Source: Streptomyces cathayae (GTDB taxonomy: Bacteria; Actinomycetota; Actinomycetes; Streptomycetales; Streptomycetaceae). From it: a stretch of DNA of 64,000 nt. The notes beneath the pieces were generated by a model. It was not told where the DNA came from and did not search any database. It saw only the letters and a list, made by a program, of their open reading frames with translations. Positions 34,955 to 42,411 of this stretch are shown one piece after another. Numbering within the stretch: position 1 is the first letter of the stretch; each line of letters starts with the position of its first letter. The position numbers were made by a program, and so were the translations under genes. Where the stretch lies: assembly GCF_029760955.1 (NCBI RefSeq), contig NZ_CP121682.1, positions 806,001 to 870,000 of the forward strand. Direction: 5' to 3'.

Positions 34955-36145
34955 TCACGGCTGCATGAGCACCTTGACCGCGCCGTCCTGCTTGTGCTGG
35001 AACATCTCGTAGGCCCGGGGCGCGTCCGACAGCGGTACGCGGTGGGTGGCGAAGTCCTCGACGCCGAGGGGGTCGTCGTCCGTGAGGTGGGGGATGATCT
35101 CGTCGCTCCAGCGGCGTACGTTCGCCTGCCCCATGCGCATCTGGATCTGCTTGTCGAACAGGGTGAGCATGGGCATCGGGTCGGCCATGCCGCCGTAGAC
35201 GCCGGTGATCGAGATGGTGCCACCGCGCCGCACGAGCTCGATCGCGGTGTGGAGGGCGGCGAGCCGGTCCACGCTGAGGCGTTCCGCCAGGGGACCGCTC
35301 AGTTTGCGGGGGAGCAGCGCGGAGGCGTTCTGCACCATGCGGGCCGCCGCGCTGCCGTGCGCCTCGGTGCCCACGGCGTCGATCACGGCGTCGGGACCGC
35401 GGCCGTCGGTCCGGTCGCGGATGGCGGTGACGAGTTCCTTCTCGTCGTCGAAGGAGCGCAGGTCGAAGGTCTCCACGCCCCGGTCGCGCGCCCGGCGCAG
35501 GCGTTCCGGGACCAGGTCCACCCCGAAGACCTGGCCGGCTCCCCTGAGCCGGGCGATCCTGCAGGCCATGTCGCCGATGGGGCCGAGACCGAGCACGGCG
35601 ATGCTGCCGCCCTTCGGGACCTCGGCGTAGGCGACCGCCTGCCAGGCGGTGGGCAGCACGTCGGAGAGGTAGACGAACCGGTCGTCGGGCGACCCCTGGG
35701 GGACCTTGATGGGGCCGAACTGGGCCTGCGGGACCCGCAGGTACTCGGCCTGGCCGCCCGGTACCGCGCCGTAGAGGCGGGTGTAGCCGAACAGGGCCGC
35801 GCCCATGCCCTCGGCGCTGACCTGAGTGGTCTCGCACTGGGTGGGCAGGCCGGTGAGGCACATCCAGCAGTTGCCGCAGGCGATCTGGAACGGCACCACG
35901 ACCCGGTCGCCGGCCTGGAGGTCCGGCACGGCGGCGCCGACCTCCTCGACGATGCCCATCGGCTCGTGGCCGAGGATGTCGCCCGGGGTCATGAACGGGG
36001 TGAGCACCTCGTACAGATGCAGGTCGGAGCCGCACAGGCCGGTGGAGGTGATCCGGATGACGGCGTCCGTGGGTTCCTCGATCCGGGGATCGGGCACGTT
36101 CTCCACCCTCACGTCCCGCTTTCCCTGCCAGGTCACTGCCCTCAT
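34955..36145 (-). CDS. Zinc-dependent alcohol/formaldehyde dehydrogenase family protein
   Basis: 396 residues from ATG 36145 (MRAVTWQGKRDVRVENV), with GGGAGCGGG upstream. Medium-chain dehydrogenase fold: catalytic zinc ligands in TSTGLCGSDLHLYE and GHEPMGIVEEVG; structural-zinc cysteines in IACGNCWMCLTGLPTQCE; the NAD motif is AVLGLGPIGDMACRIARL. The sequence resembles the glutathione-independent formaldehyde dehydrogenase-like subgroup (long insertion GMGAALFGYTRLYGAVPGG), whose members act on varied aldehydes and alcohols; the substrate is unknown. A 28-bp palindrome lies upstream of it and of the divergent lipoprotein gene. Confidence 0.9.
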   Translation of the reverse strand: MRAVTWQGKRDVRVENVPDPRIEEPTDAVIRITSTGLCGSDLHLYEVLTPFMTPGDILGHEPMGIVEEVGAAVPDLQAGDRVVVPFQIACGNCWMCLTGLPTQCETTQVSAEGMGAALFGYTRLYGAVPGGQAEYLRVPQAQFGPIKVPQGSPDDRFVYLSDVLPTAWQAVAYAEVPKGGSIAVLGLGPIGDMACRIARLRGAGQVFGVDLVPERLRRARDRGVETFDLRSFDDEKELVTAIRDRTDGRGPDAVIDAVGTEAHGSAAARMVQNASALLPRKLSGPLAERLSVDRLAALHTAIELVRRGGTISITGVYGGMADPMPMLTLFDKQIQMRMGQANVRRWSDEIIPHLTDDDPLGVEDFATHRVPLSDAPRAYEMFQHKQDGAVKVLMQP

Positions 36146-36302
36146 CGCCGCCCGCTCCCTTCGTGGTGGCCGGTGTGCCGTTGCCGCTGTGCCTCTTCGC
36201 GGCTTCCTCGCGGCTTCCTCGTGCGGGGCCCGGGTACCCGAGCGGTCCGTGCCGAACCGCGCCGCTGGGCCGATCGGCGGAAGCCACCGTGCGGGATCAG
36301 CA

Positions 36303-36330
36303 CTGATCGTCGATGGCCATCGACGATCAG
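36303..36330. promoter_or_regulatory. Perfect 28-bp palindrome between divergent genes
   Basis: CTGATCGTCGATGG (36303-36316) is followed without a spacer by its exact complement CCATCGACGATCAG (36317-36330). It sits 157 bases from the dehydrogenase start and 45 bases from the lipoprotein start. A symmetric operator for a dimeric repressor is the likeliest reading; no regulator gene is adjacent. Confidence 0.7.
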
Positions 36331-36374
36331 AAAAGCGCACAATGCAAGACAACTGATGATTCAGGGCGGGCAGG

Positions 36375-37418
36375 GTGGCGACGGTGGGCATGGGACGAGG
36401 GACGCGCGCACGACGTGCGGCACGTACGCGGCGCACGACACGCACACGGGGCACGGCAACGGCGAGAGCACTGCTGACGGTACTCCTGGCGGCCGGTCTG
36501 GCGGCCGGCTGCACGGCCTCGGGCAGCCCGGACGACGACGGCCGCGGAGAGTCCTGGCCGTCGCCGCTCGAGCCGCGGCCGGACGGGGCCGGCGGCTCTC
36601 AGGTGCTCGCCGTGAAGCTCGACAACACTCCCGCGGCCCGGCCGCAGACCGGCCTGGACGCGGCGGACGTGGTGTACGTCGAGCAGGTCGAGGGCGGGCT
36701 GAGCCGGCTGATGGCGGTCTACGCCACCCGGCTGCCCGAGTCCGTGGGTCCGGTGCGCAGCGCCCGGGAGGCCGATCTGGAGCTGCTGCGCCAGTTCGAC
36801 CGGCCGATCCTGGCGTTCTCCGGGGCGCAGAGCAGACTGCTGCCACTGATCGGCGAGGCTCCGCTGGAGGCCCTGACCCCGGGGACGCCCGGCTCCGAGG
36901 CGGGTGTCTACAGCCGGGCCACCGACCGGTCCTCCCCGCACAACCTCTATCTCCACCCCCGGCGGCTCCTGGACGACCCGCCCGGGCCCTCCGCGCTGAC
37001 CACCGGCTTCCACCACGGTCCGCCGCCCCCGGACGGCACACCCGAGGCCACGCACACGGTGCGCTATCCGGCGGCCCGCTTCGCCTTCACCTGGTCCGAC
37101 GCCCGCGACCGCTGGCTGGTCTCGATGGACGGCGATCCCGCGGTCACCCCGCGGGGCGAGCGGCTGGCGCCCGCGACCGTCGTCGTGCAGTACGTGACCG
37201 TCCGCCCCTCCGACTACCGCGACTACCTCGGCAACAACACTCCGTACACCGAGACGGTGGGCTCCGGGGAGGCCACCGTGCTGCGCGACGGGCGCGCCCA
37301 CGAGGTCCGCTGGAGCAGGCCGGACGCCACGGACGGCACCTCGTTCACGACGGACGACGGCGCTCCGGTGAACTTCGCGCGGGGGCAGGTGTGGGTGGTC
37401 TACGCGAAGGCCCCCTGA
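36375..37418 (+). CDS. DUF3048 (YerB-like) lipoprotein
   Basis: 347 residues from GTG 36375; ATG 36390 is an alternative. An arginine-rich N-terminus, a hydrophobic run (ALLTVLLAAGL) and lipobox AAGC mark a lipoprotein. The mature part matches DUF3048: VLAVKLDNTPAARPQTGLD, ADVVYVEQVEGGLSRLMAVY and VGPVRSAREADLELLRQF, with a C-terminal domain (DGTSFTTDDGAPVNFARGQVW). Members are surface proteins in Firmicutes and Actinobacteria; their role is unknown, with cell-wall or cation binding suggested by analogy only. A strong palindrome lies 45 bases upstream. Confidence 0.85.
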   Translation: MATVGMGRGTRARRAARTRRTTRTRGTATARALLTVLLAAGLAAGCTASGSPDDDGRGESWPSPLEPRPDGAGGSQVLAVKLDNTPAARPQTGLDAADVVYVEQVEGGLSRLMAVYATRLPESVGPVRSAREADLELLRQFDRPILAFSGAQSRLLPLIGEAPLEALTPGTPGSEAGVYSRATDRSSPHNLYLHPRRLLDDPPGPSALTTGFHHGPPPPDGTPEATHTVRYPAARFAFTWSDARDRWLVSMDGDPAVTPRGERLAPATVVVQYVTVRPSDYRDYLGNNTPYTETVGSGEATVLRDGRAHEVRWSRPDATDGTSFTTDDGAPVNFARGQVWVVYAKAP

Positions 37419-37477
37419 TCAGCGCGGGGCCGTCACCCGGCGTCGCGACCGCGGCGCGGCGTCACCGCGCCACCGCG

Positions 37478-37948
37478 TCACCGGTTCGACGGGGCGGCGG
37501 GATGGCGCAGCTCCTCGGCCGCGTCCGCCACCCGGCGGATCAGCTCGAAGAAGGCGGCCTGCTCCTCGTCGCCCAGCGGGGCCAGGAAGACCTGGTTCAT
37601 CCGGGCGGTGCGCACCGCCAGCCTGCGGTGGGCGCGCAGACCGTCGTCCGTGAGCCGGAGCAGGAAGCGGCGGCCGTCCCGCGGATCACGGACCTTGTCC
37701 AGCAGGTCCCGCCGGAGGAGCCGGGCGACCACCTCGGCGATGGTGGACCGGTCGAGCCCCACCCGCTCCCCCACCGTGCGCTGGTCCAGGCCGGGCTCGG
37801 CGACGAGCGCGTTGAGGACCGCGAACTGCGGCGAGGTGATCTCCTCGGAGACCATCGTGTTCCACAGCAGGTGGTGCGCCTGCTGGAGCCGCCGGGCCAG
37901 ATGCCCGGGATGGCCGGTGAGGTCCACCGCTGCCGTGTACGCCCCCAC
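37478..37948 (-). CDS. pcaV: MarR-family repressor of protocatechuate catabolism
   Basis: 156 residues from GTG 37948 (VGAYTAAVDLTGHPGHLARR), with GAGGAGAG upstream. The winged HTH is EITSPQFAVLNAL, LDQRTVGERVGLDRSTIAEV and the wing RDPRDGRRFLLRLT. The N-terminal HLARRLQQAHHLLW contains the Arg and His that bind protocatechuate in the S. coelicolor PcaV as I remember it. It is divergent from pcaHGBL, exactly as in that species, so it should repress the operon until protocatechuate binds. ACGATA (37981-37986, minus -10) and GTTCAGTGCAC at the likely start point are candidates for its own promoter and operator. Confidence 0.92.
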   Translation of the reverse strand: MGAYTAAVDLTGHPGHLARRLQQAHHLLWNTMVSEEITSPQFAVLNALVAEPGLDQRTVGERVGLDRSTIAEVVARLLRRDLLDKVRDPRDGRRFLLRLTDDGLRAHRRLAVRTARMNQVFLAPLGDEEQAAFFELIRRVADAAEELRHPAAPSNR

Positions 37949-38048
37949 AGCACTCTCCTCTTTTTTCGTCGGTGCACTGAACGATACCCGCGCGGAGGTG
38001 AACCTGTCTGCGACTCCTGAAGGCATTGTCACTGGATGGAAGAGGGTA

Positions 38049-38077
38049 TTGACGCTTCCGTCCGACGATGGCAGCGT
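38049..38077 (+). promoter_or_regulatory. Candidate pcaHGBL promoter
   Basis: TTGACG (38049-38054), 17 bases, CAGCGT (38072-38077). It implies a leader of about 145 bases before pcaH. The region between it and pcaV (37949-38048) probably holds the PcaV operators. Confidence 0.5.
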
Positions 38078-38226
38078 AAAGAACTGCAACAAAAATACTC
38101 AGTGCCCTGACTATCTCGGTATCTACGACATACGGCGGTGGACCGGTGCGCATCCGGCCGGCCGGACTGGAAGGGATGGGGTTTCCCGATGGACAAGGTG
38201 TGGGCCGCTACCGCGGAGGGACTGTC

Positions 38227-39006
38227 GTGACGAACGCACTCACCCAGCACGACATCGACCAGGAGATCGCGGCCGAGCACGCCGCGTACGAGAAGCGGGT
38301 GGCGGACGGCGCCCCCGTCGAGCATCATCCGCGCCGCGGCTACGCCCCGTACCGCTCCTCGGTGCTGCGCCACCCCGAGCAGCCGGCGATCGCCGTCGAC
38401 GTGTCCAAGGACCCGGAGCTGGTGGAGCTGGCCTCCCCCGCCTGGGGCGAGCGGGACCTCACCGCCGTCGACAACGACCTCACCCGCCACCACGACGGCG
38501 AGCCCGTCGGTGAGCGCATCACCGTCTCCGGGCGGCTGCTGGACCGCGACGGGCGCCCCGTGCGCGGCCAGCTGGTGGAGATCTGGCAGGCCAACTCGGC
38601 CGGCCGGTACGCCCATCAGCGGGAGCAGCACGACGCCCCGCTGGACCCCAACTTCACCGGCGCCGGCCGCACCCTGACCGACGCCGACGGCTTCTACCGC
38701 TTCACGACCATCCAGCCGGGCCCGTACCCGTGGCGCAACCACGTCAACGCGTGGCGCCCGGCGCACATCCACTTCTCCGTCTTCGGCTCCGCTTTCACCC
38801 AGCGGCTGGTGACGCAGATGTACTTCCCGGGCGATCCGCTCTTCCCCTACGACCCGATCCTGCAGTCGGTGACCGACGACGCGGCCCGGCAGCGACTGGT
38901 GGCGACCTACGACCACGGCCTGTCGGTGCCGGAGTTCTCCCTCGGCTACCACTGGGACATCGTGCTCGACGGACCGCGGGCCACCTGGATGGAAGAAGGG
39001 CGCTGA
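38227..39006 (+). CDS. pcaH: Protocatechuate 3,4-dioxygenase beta subunit
   Basis: 259 residues from GTG 38227, with GGAGGGA upstream. The beta subunit carries the non-haem Fe(III): tyrosine ligands in AGRYAHQRE and GPYPWRNH, and the His-X-His pair in RPAHIHFSVFG. The enzyme, with PcaG, splits protocatechuate between its hydroxyls to give beta-carboxy-cis,cis-muconate. Length and the N-terminal YxxSVLRHP region match the family. First gene of the operon pcaH-pcaG-pcaB-pcaL, spaced tightly. In S. coelicolor pcaI, pcaJ and pcaF lie between pcaV and pcaH; they are absent here. Confidence 0.96.
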   Translation: MTNALTQHDIDQEIAAEHAAYEKRVADGAPVEHHPRRGYAPYRSSVLRHPEQPAIAVDVSKDPELVELASPAWGERDLTAVDNDLTRHHDGEPVGERITVSGRLLDRDGRPVRGQLVEIWQANSAGRYAHQREQHDAPLDPNFTGAGRTLTDADGFYRFTTIQPGPYPWRNHVNAWRPAHIHFSVFGSAFTQRLVTQMYFPGDPLFPYDPILQSVTDDAARQRLVATYDHGLSVPEFSLGYHWDIVLDGPRATWMEEGR

Positions 39007-39011
39007 CCACC

Positions 39012-39617
39012 ATGACGAAGATCGACACGAGCAGCCCGGAGAACGTGCTGCCCACCCCCTCGCACACCGTCGGCCCGTTCTACGGCTACGCGCTGCCCTT
39101 CCGCGGCGGCGAGGACATCGCGCCGCTCGGCCACCCGGACACCGTCACCGTGCACGGGTACGTGTACGACGGCGAGGGCAAGCCGCTGCCGGACGCGCTG
39201 CTGGAGGTGTGGGGCGCCGATCCGAAGGGCGACCTGCCGACGGCCGACGGCTCGATGCGGCGGGACCCGGCGAGCGGCGACCACCTGGGCCGCAACGGGG
39301 TGGAGTTCACCGGCTTCGGCCGGATCCAGACCGATGCCGACGGCCACTGGTACGTGCGCACGCTGCGGCCGGGGGCGCGCGGACAGCACGCGCCGTACCT
39401 CAGTGTGTGCGTGTTCGCGCGGGGCCTGCTGATGCATCTGTTCACCCGGATCCACCTGCCCGGCGACGAGGCCGTGCTCGCGGCGGACCCGCTGCTGTCC
39501 CGGCTCGACGCGGACCGCCGCTCCACGCTGATCGCGGTGGACGAGGGCCACGGGACGTACCGTTTCGACATCCGCCTCCAGGGCGAGGGCGAGACGGTCT
39601 TCCTGGAGTTCCAGTGA
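39012..39617 (+). CDS. pcaG: Protocatechuate 3,4-dioxygenase alpha subunit
   Basis: 201 residues from ATG 39012, 5 bases after pcaH. The same beta-sandwich as PcaH without the iron ligands: TPSHTVGPFYGYALPF at the N-terminus, the core PDALLEVWGADPKGDL, DGHWYVRTLRPGA, and LFTRIHLPGDE in place of the His-X-His pair. It forms heterodimers with PcaH and shapes the substrate pocket. Its stop overlaps the pcaB start (GTGA at 39614), so the two are translationally coupled. Confidence 0.96.
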   Translation: MTKIDTSSPENVLPTPSHTVGPFYGYALPFRGGEDIAPLGHPDTVTVHGYVYDGEGKPLPDALLEVWGADPKGDLPTADGSMRRDPASGDHLGRNGVEFTGFGRIQTDADGHWYVRTLRPGARGQHAPYLSVCVFARGLLMHLFTRIHLPGDEAVLAADPLLSRLDADRRSTLIAVDEGHGTYRFDIRLQGEGETVFLEFQ

Positions 39618-40975
39618 CCTCACCCGATACCGGTACCGGCCTGCTCGCCCCCGGGTGGGCCGGTTCCCCGGCCGCCGCCGAGACCGGTGACGGCGCCTTT
39701 CTGCGTGCCCTGCTGGACGCCGAGGCCGCGCTGACCCGGGCGCAGGCGACCGCGGGGCTGGTCCCCGCCGAGGCCGCGGCGGTGGTCACGGAGGTGGCCG
39801 CCGAGCCCGGTCGCTTCGATCCCGCGTCCCTCGCCGAGCGTGCGCGGGGCGGCGGGAACCCGGTGATCCCGCTGGTCGCGGATCTGACCCGGGCGGTCGG
39901 CGAGGAGCACGGCCCCTTTGTGCACCGGGGTGCGACCAGCCAGGACATCATGGACACGGCGATGATGCTGGTCGCCCACCGCGCCCTGGGCCCGCTCCTC
40001 GACGACCTCGACCGCTGTCAGCGGGCGCTGGCCGTTCTCGCCGCCGAGCACCGCGACACGGTGCTGCCGGGGCGGACGCTGACCCAGCACGCGGTGCCGA
40101 CGACGTTCGGGCTGAAGGCCGCCGGGTGGCGGTCGCTGGTGCTCGACGCCCGCGACCGGGCGACGGCCGTACGCGCCTCACTGCCGGCCCAGCTCGGCGG
40201 TGCCGCCGGCACCCTGGCGGCCTTCACGGCGTACGGGGCGACGGACGCGACCGCGCTGCCCGCGATCTACGCCCGGGAGCTCGGACTGTGCCCGCCCGCT
40301 CTCCCCTGGCACACGCTGCGCACTCCGGTGGCCGATCTCGCCGGCGCCCTCGCCTTCACCACGGGGGCGCTGGGCAAGCTCGCGGCGGACGTGCTCACCG
40401 CCTCCCGCACCGAGATCGCGGAGCTCTCCGAGGGCAGCGGCGGCGGCTCCTCGGCCATGCCGCACAAGGCCAATCCGGTGCGTTCGACGCTGATCGCGGC
40501 GGCGGCCCGGCGCGCACCGCAGCTCGCGGCCACGCTGTACGGCTCGCTGGTGGCCGAGGACGAGCGGCCGGCCGGTGCCTGGCACGCCGAGTGGGAACCA
40601 CTGCGGGACCTGCTCCGCCTGGCCGGTGGCGCGGCCCGGGACGCCGCCGAACTCTCCGAGGGGCTGCGGGTGCACCCGGACGTGATGCGTGAACACCTCG
40701 GCCTCACCCACGGGTTGATCGTCTCCGAGCGGCTGTCCGCGGAGCTGGCACCCGTACTCGGCCGCAGCCGGGCGAAGGAACTGCTCACCCGCCTGGCACG
40801 GCGCGCCTACGGCGAGGGCCACGACCTCGGTGAACTCCTCGCCGAACAGGTCGAGTCGGGCGAACTGCCGGAACTGAAGAACACCGGCACCTCCGAGATC
40901 GCCGCCCTGACCGATCCCACCCGTTACACCGGCTCCGCCGGACCCCTCACCGACCGTGCACTGGAGCGCTCGTGA
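39614..40975 (+). CDS. pcaB: 3-carboxy-cis,cis-muconate cycloisomerase
   Basis: 453 residues from GTG 39614. Fumarase/argininosuccinate-lyase superfamily: the three conserved regions are ATSQDIMDTAMM, GRTLTQHAVPTTFG and the signature GSSAMPHKANPVRS, which holds the catalytic serine loop. It lactonises beta-carboxymuconate to gamma-carboxymuconolactone, the second step after PcaHG. It overlaps both neighbours by 4 bases (GTGA). A C-terminal domain of about 90 residues (LTHGLIVSERLSAELAPVLG) is normal for bacterial PcaB. Confidence 0.96.
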   Translation: MTSPDTGTGLLAPGWAGSPAAAETGDGAFLRALLDAEAALTRAQATAGLVPAEAAAVVTEVAAEPGRFDPASLAERARGGGNPVIPLVADLTRAVGEEHGPFVHRGATSQDIMDTAMMLVAHRALGPLLDDLDRCQRALAVLAAEHRDTVLPGRTLTQHAVPTTFGLKAAGWRSLVLDARDRATAVRASLPAQLGGAAGTLAAFTAYGATDATALPAIYARELGLCPPALPWHTLRTPVADLAGALAFTTGALGKLAADVLTASRTEIAELSEGSGGGSSAMPHKANPVRSTLIAAAARRAPQLAATLYGSLVAEDERPAGAWHAEWEPLRDLLRLAGGAARDAAELSEGLRVHPDVMREHLGLTHGLIVSERLSAELAPVLGRSRAKELLTRLARRAYGEGHDLGELLAEQVESGELPELKNTGTSEIAALTDPTRYTGSAGPLTDRALERS

Positions 40976-42099
40976 CCGACACCGTCCTCAACCACCGTGC
41001 CGAGGGGCCGAGTTCCGCTCCCCCGCTGCTGCTCGGTCCCTCGTTGGGCACGTCGTACGCCCTGTGGGACAAGGTGGCGCCCGAGCTGTCGATCACGCAC
41101 CGGGTGGTCCGCTGGGACCTGCCGGGGCACGGCGGTTCGGCGGCCGGGCTGATCGGGCCCGGCGCGACCGTCGGTGAGCTGGCGGACCTGGTGATCGGGC
41201 TCGCCGACACGCTCGGCATCGAGCGGTTCGCCTATGCGGGCGTGTCGCTGGGCGGAGCGGTGGGGCTGGAGCTGGCCGTGCGCCACCCGGAGCGGGTGAC
41301 GTCACTGGCCGTGATCTGCTCCTCGGCGCACTTCAACGGCGCGAAGGCGTGGGAGAAGCGGGCGGCGCTGGTGCGGAGCGAGGGCCTTTCGGGGCTCGCG
41401 GAGAGTGCGGACGCCCGCTGGTTCACGCCCGGTTTCACGGTGCCGGGGCTGGTCCGCGACCACCGGGACGCCGATCCCGGGGCGTATGCCGCCTGCTGCG
41501 ACGCGCTGGCCGCGTTCGATCTGCGGGAGCACCTCGCACAGATCCGGGTGCCGACCCTGCTGGTGGCCGGCCGGGAGGACCCGGCGACGCCCCCGGCGCA
41601 TCTGCGCGAGATCGCCGACGCGGTGCCGGGCGCGGGGCTCGTGGAGATCCCGGGCGCCTCTCATCTGGCGCCGGCGGAGCGTCCCGAGGCGGTGCTGACG
41701 GCGCTGCGGGCCCACTTCGGCGGGGACGCGGCGAGCGGGATGCGGGTACGGCGCGAGGTCCTCGGGGACGCGCACGTGGACCGGGCCCAGGCCCGGCAGA
41801 CGGCGTTCACCGCGCAGTTCCAGGACTTCATCTCGCGCTACGCCTGGGGGGAGATCTGGACCGATCCGACGCTCACCCGCCGCGAACGCAGCATGATCAC
41901 GCTCACCGCGCTGGTCGCGCACGGCCACTACGACGAGCTGGCCATGCACGTCCGCGCGGCCCTGCGCAACGGGCTCACCGCCGAGGAGATCGGAGCGGTG
42001 CTGATGCAGACGGCGGTGTACTGCGGCGTACCGGCGGCCAACTCGGCCTTCGCGACGGCCCAGCGGGTACTGGCGGAGGAGACCGACGGCACGTCGTGA
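40972..42099 (+). CDS. pcaL: PcaL: fused beta-ketoadipate enol-lactone hydrolase and 4-carboxymuconolactone decarboxylase
   Basis: 375 residues from GTG 40972, overlapping pcaB. Residues about 1-250 are an alpha/beta hydrolase (PcaD): oxyanion motif LGPSLGTSY, nucleophile elbow GVSLGGAVG, Asp in VAGREDPATPP and His in GASHLAPAERP. Residues about 255-375 are the decarboxylase (PcaC): YAWGEIWTDPTLTRRERSM and HVRAALRNGLTAEEIGAVL. The fusion, typical of actinomycetes, turns gamma-carboxymuconolactone into beta-ketoadipate. It is the last gene of the operon; nothing resembling pcaI, pcaJ or pcaF follows, and a minisatellite fills the next 300 bases. Confidence 0.95.
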   Translation: MTDTVLNHRAEGPSSAPPLLLGPSLGTSYALWDKVAPELSITHRVVRWDLPGHGGSAAGLIGPGATVGELADLVIGLADTLGIERFAYAGVSLGGAVGLELAVRHPERVTSLAVICSSAHFNGAKAWEKRAALVRSEGLSGLAESADARWFTPGFTVPGLVRDHRDADPGAYAACCDALAAFDLREHLAQIRVPTLLVAGREDPATPPAHLREIADAVPGAGLVEIPGASHLAPAERPEAVLTALRAHFGGDAASGMRVRREVLGDAHVDRAQARQTAFTAQFQDFISRYAWGEIWTDPTLTRRERSMITLTALVAHGHYDELAMHVRAALRNGLTAEEIGAVLMQTAVYCGVPAANSAFATAQRVLAEETDGTS

Positions 42100-42110
42100 C
42101 GGGCCCGGGG

Positions 42111-42162
42111 CCCGGGCGTTACGGCGGTCGTGCGGGCCCGGGCATTACGGCGGTCGTGCGGG
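42111..42162 (+). repeat. Two 26-bp direct repeats after pcaL
   Basis: cccgggcgttacggcggtcg and its continuation at 42111-42136 recur at 42137-42162 with a single g-to-a difference at the eighth base; a truncated third copy begins near 42165. Confidence 0.8.
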
Positions 42163-42196
42163 GGCGGGGCATTACGGCCGGCCGTCCTGGCCCCGC

Positions 42197-42411
42197 CCAC
42201 CGTCCGGGGCCAGAGTCAGGGGCCGGGGCCAGGAGCCGGGGCCGGGGCCAGGAGCCGGGGCCGGGAGGCAGGAGCCGGGGCCAGGGTCCCGGAGCCAGAG
42301 CCAGGAGCCGGAGTCAGAGTCCCGGGGCCAGGAGCCGGAGCCGGAGCCGAGGCCAGGGTCCCGGGCCAGGAGCCGGAGCCAGAGCCAGGAGCCGGGGCCG
42401 GGAGGCAGGGG
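42197..42411 (+). repeat. Imperfect GGAGCC minisatellite
   Basis: About 215 bases made of variants of ccaggagccggggcc and ccagagccaggagccgg, interrupted by gtcccgg units. The strand bias is strong: the plus strand is almost free of T. It fills the whole gap to the end of the convergent AAA ATPase gene, exactly where that gene lacks a C-terminal HTH. Confidence 0.8.

Noticed and set aside
32613..36287. 1224-codon minus-strand frame across the cupredoxin and dehydrogenase genes
   Set aside because: It runs opposite one real gene and in the wrong frame of another; no conserved sequence.
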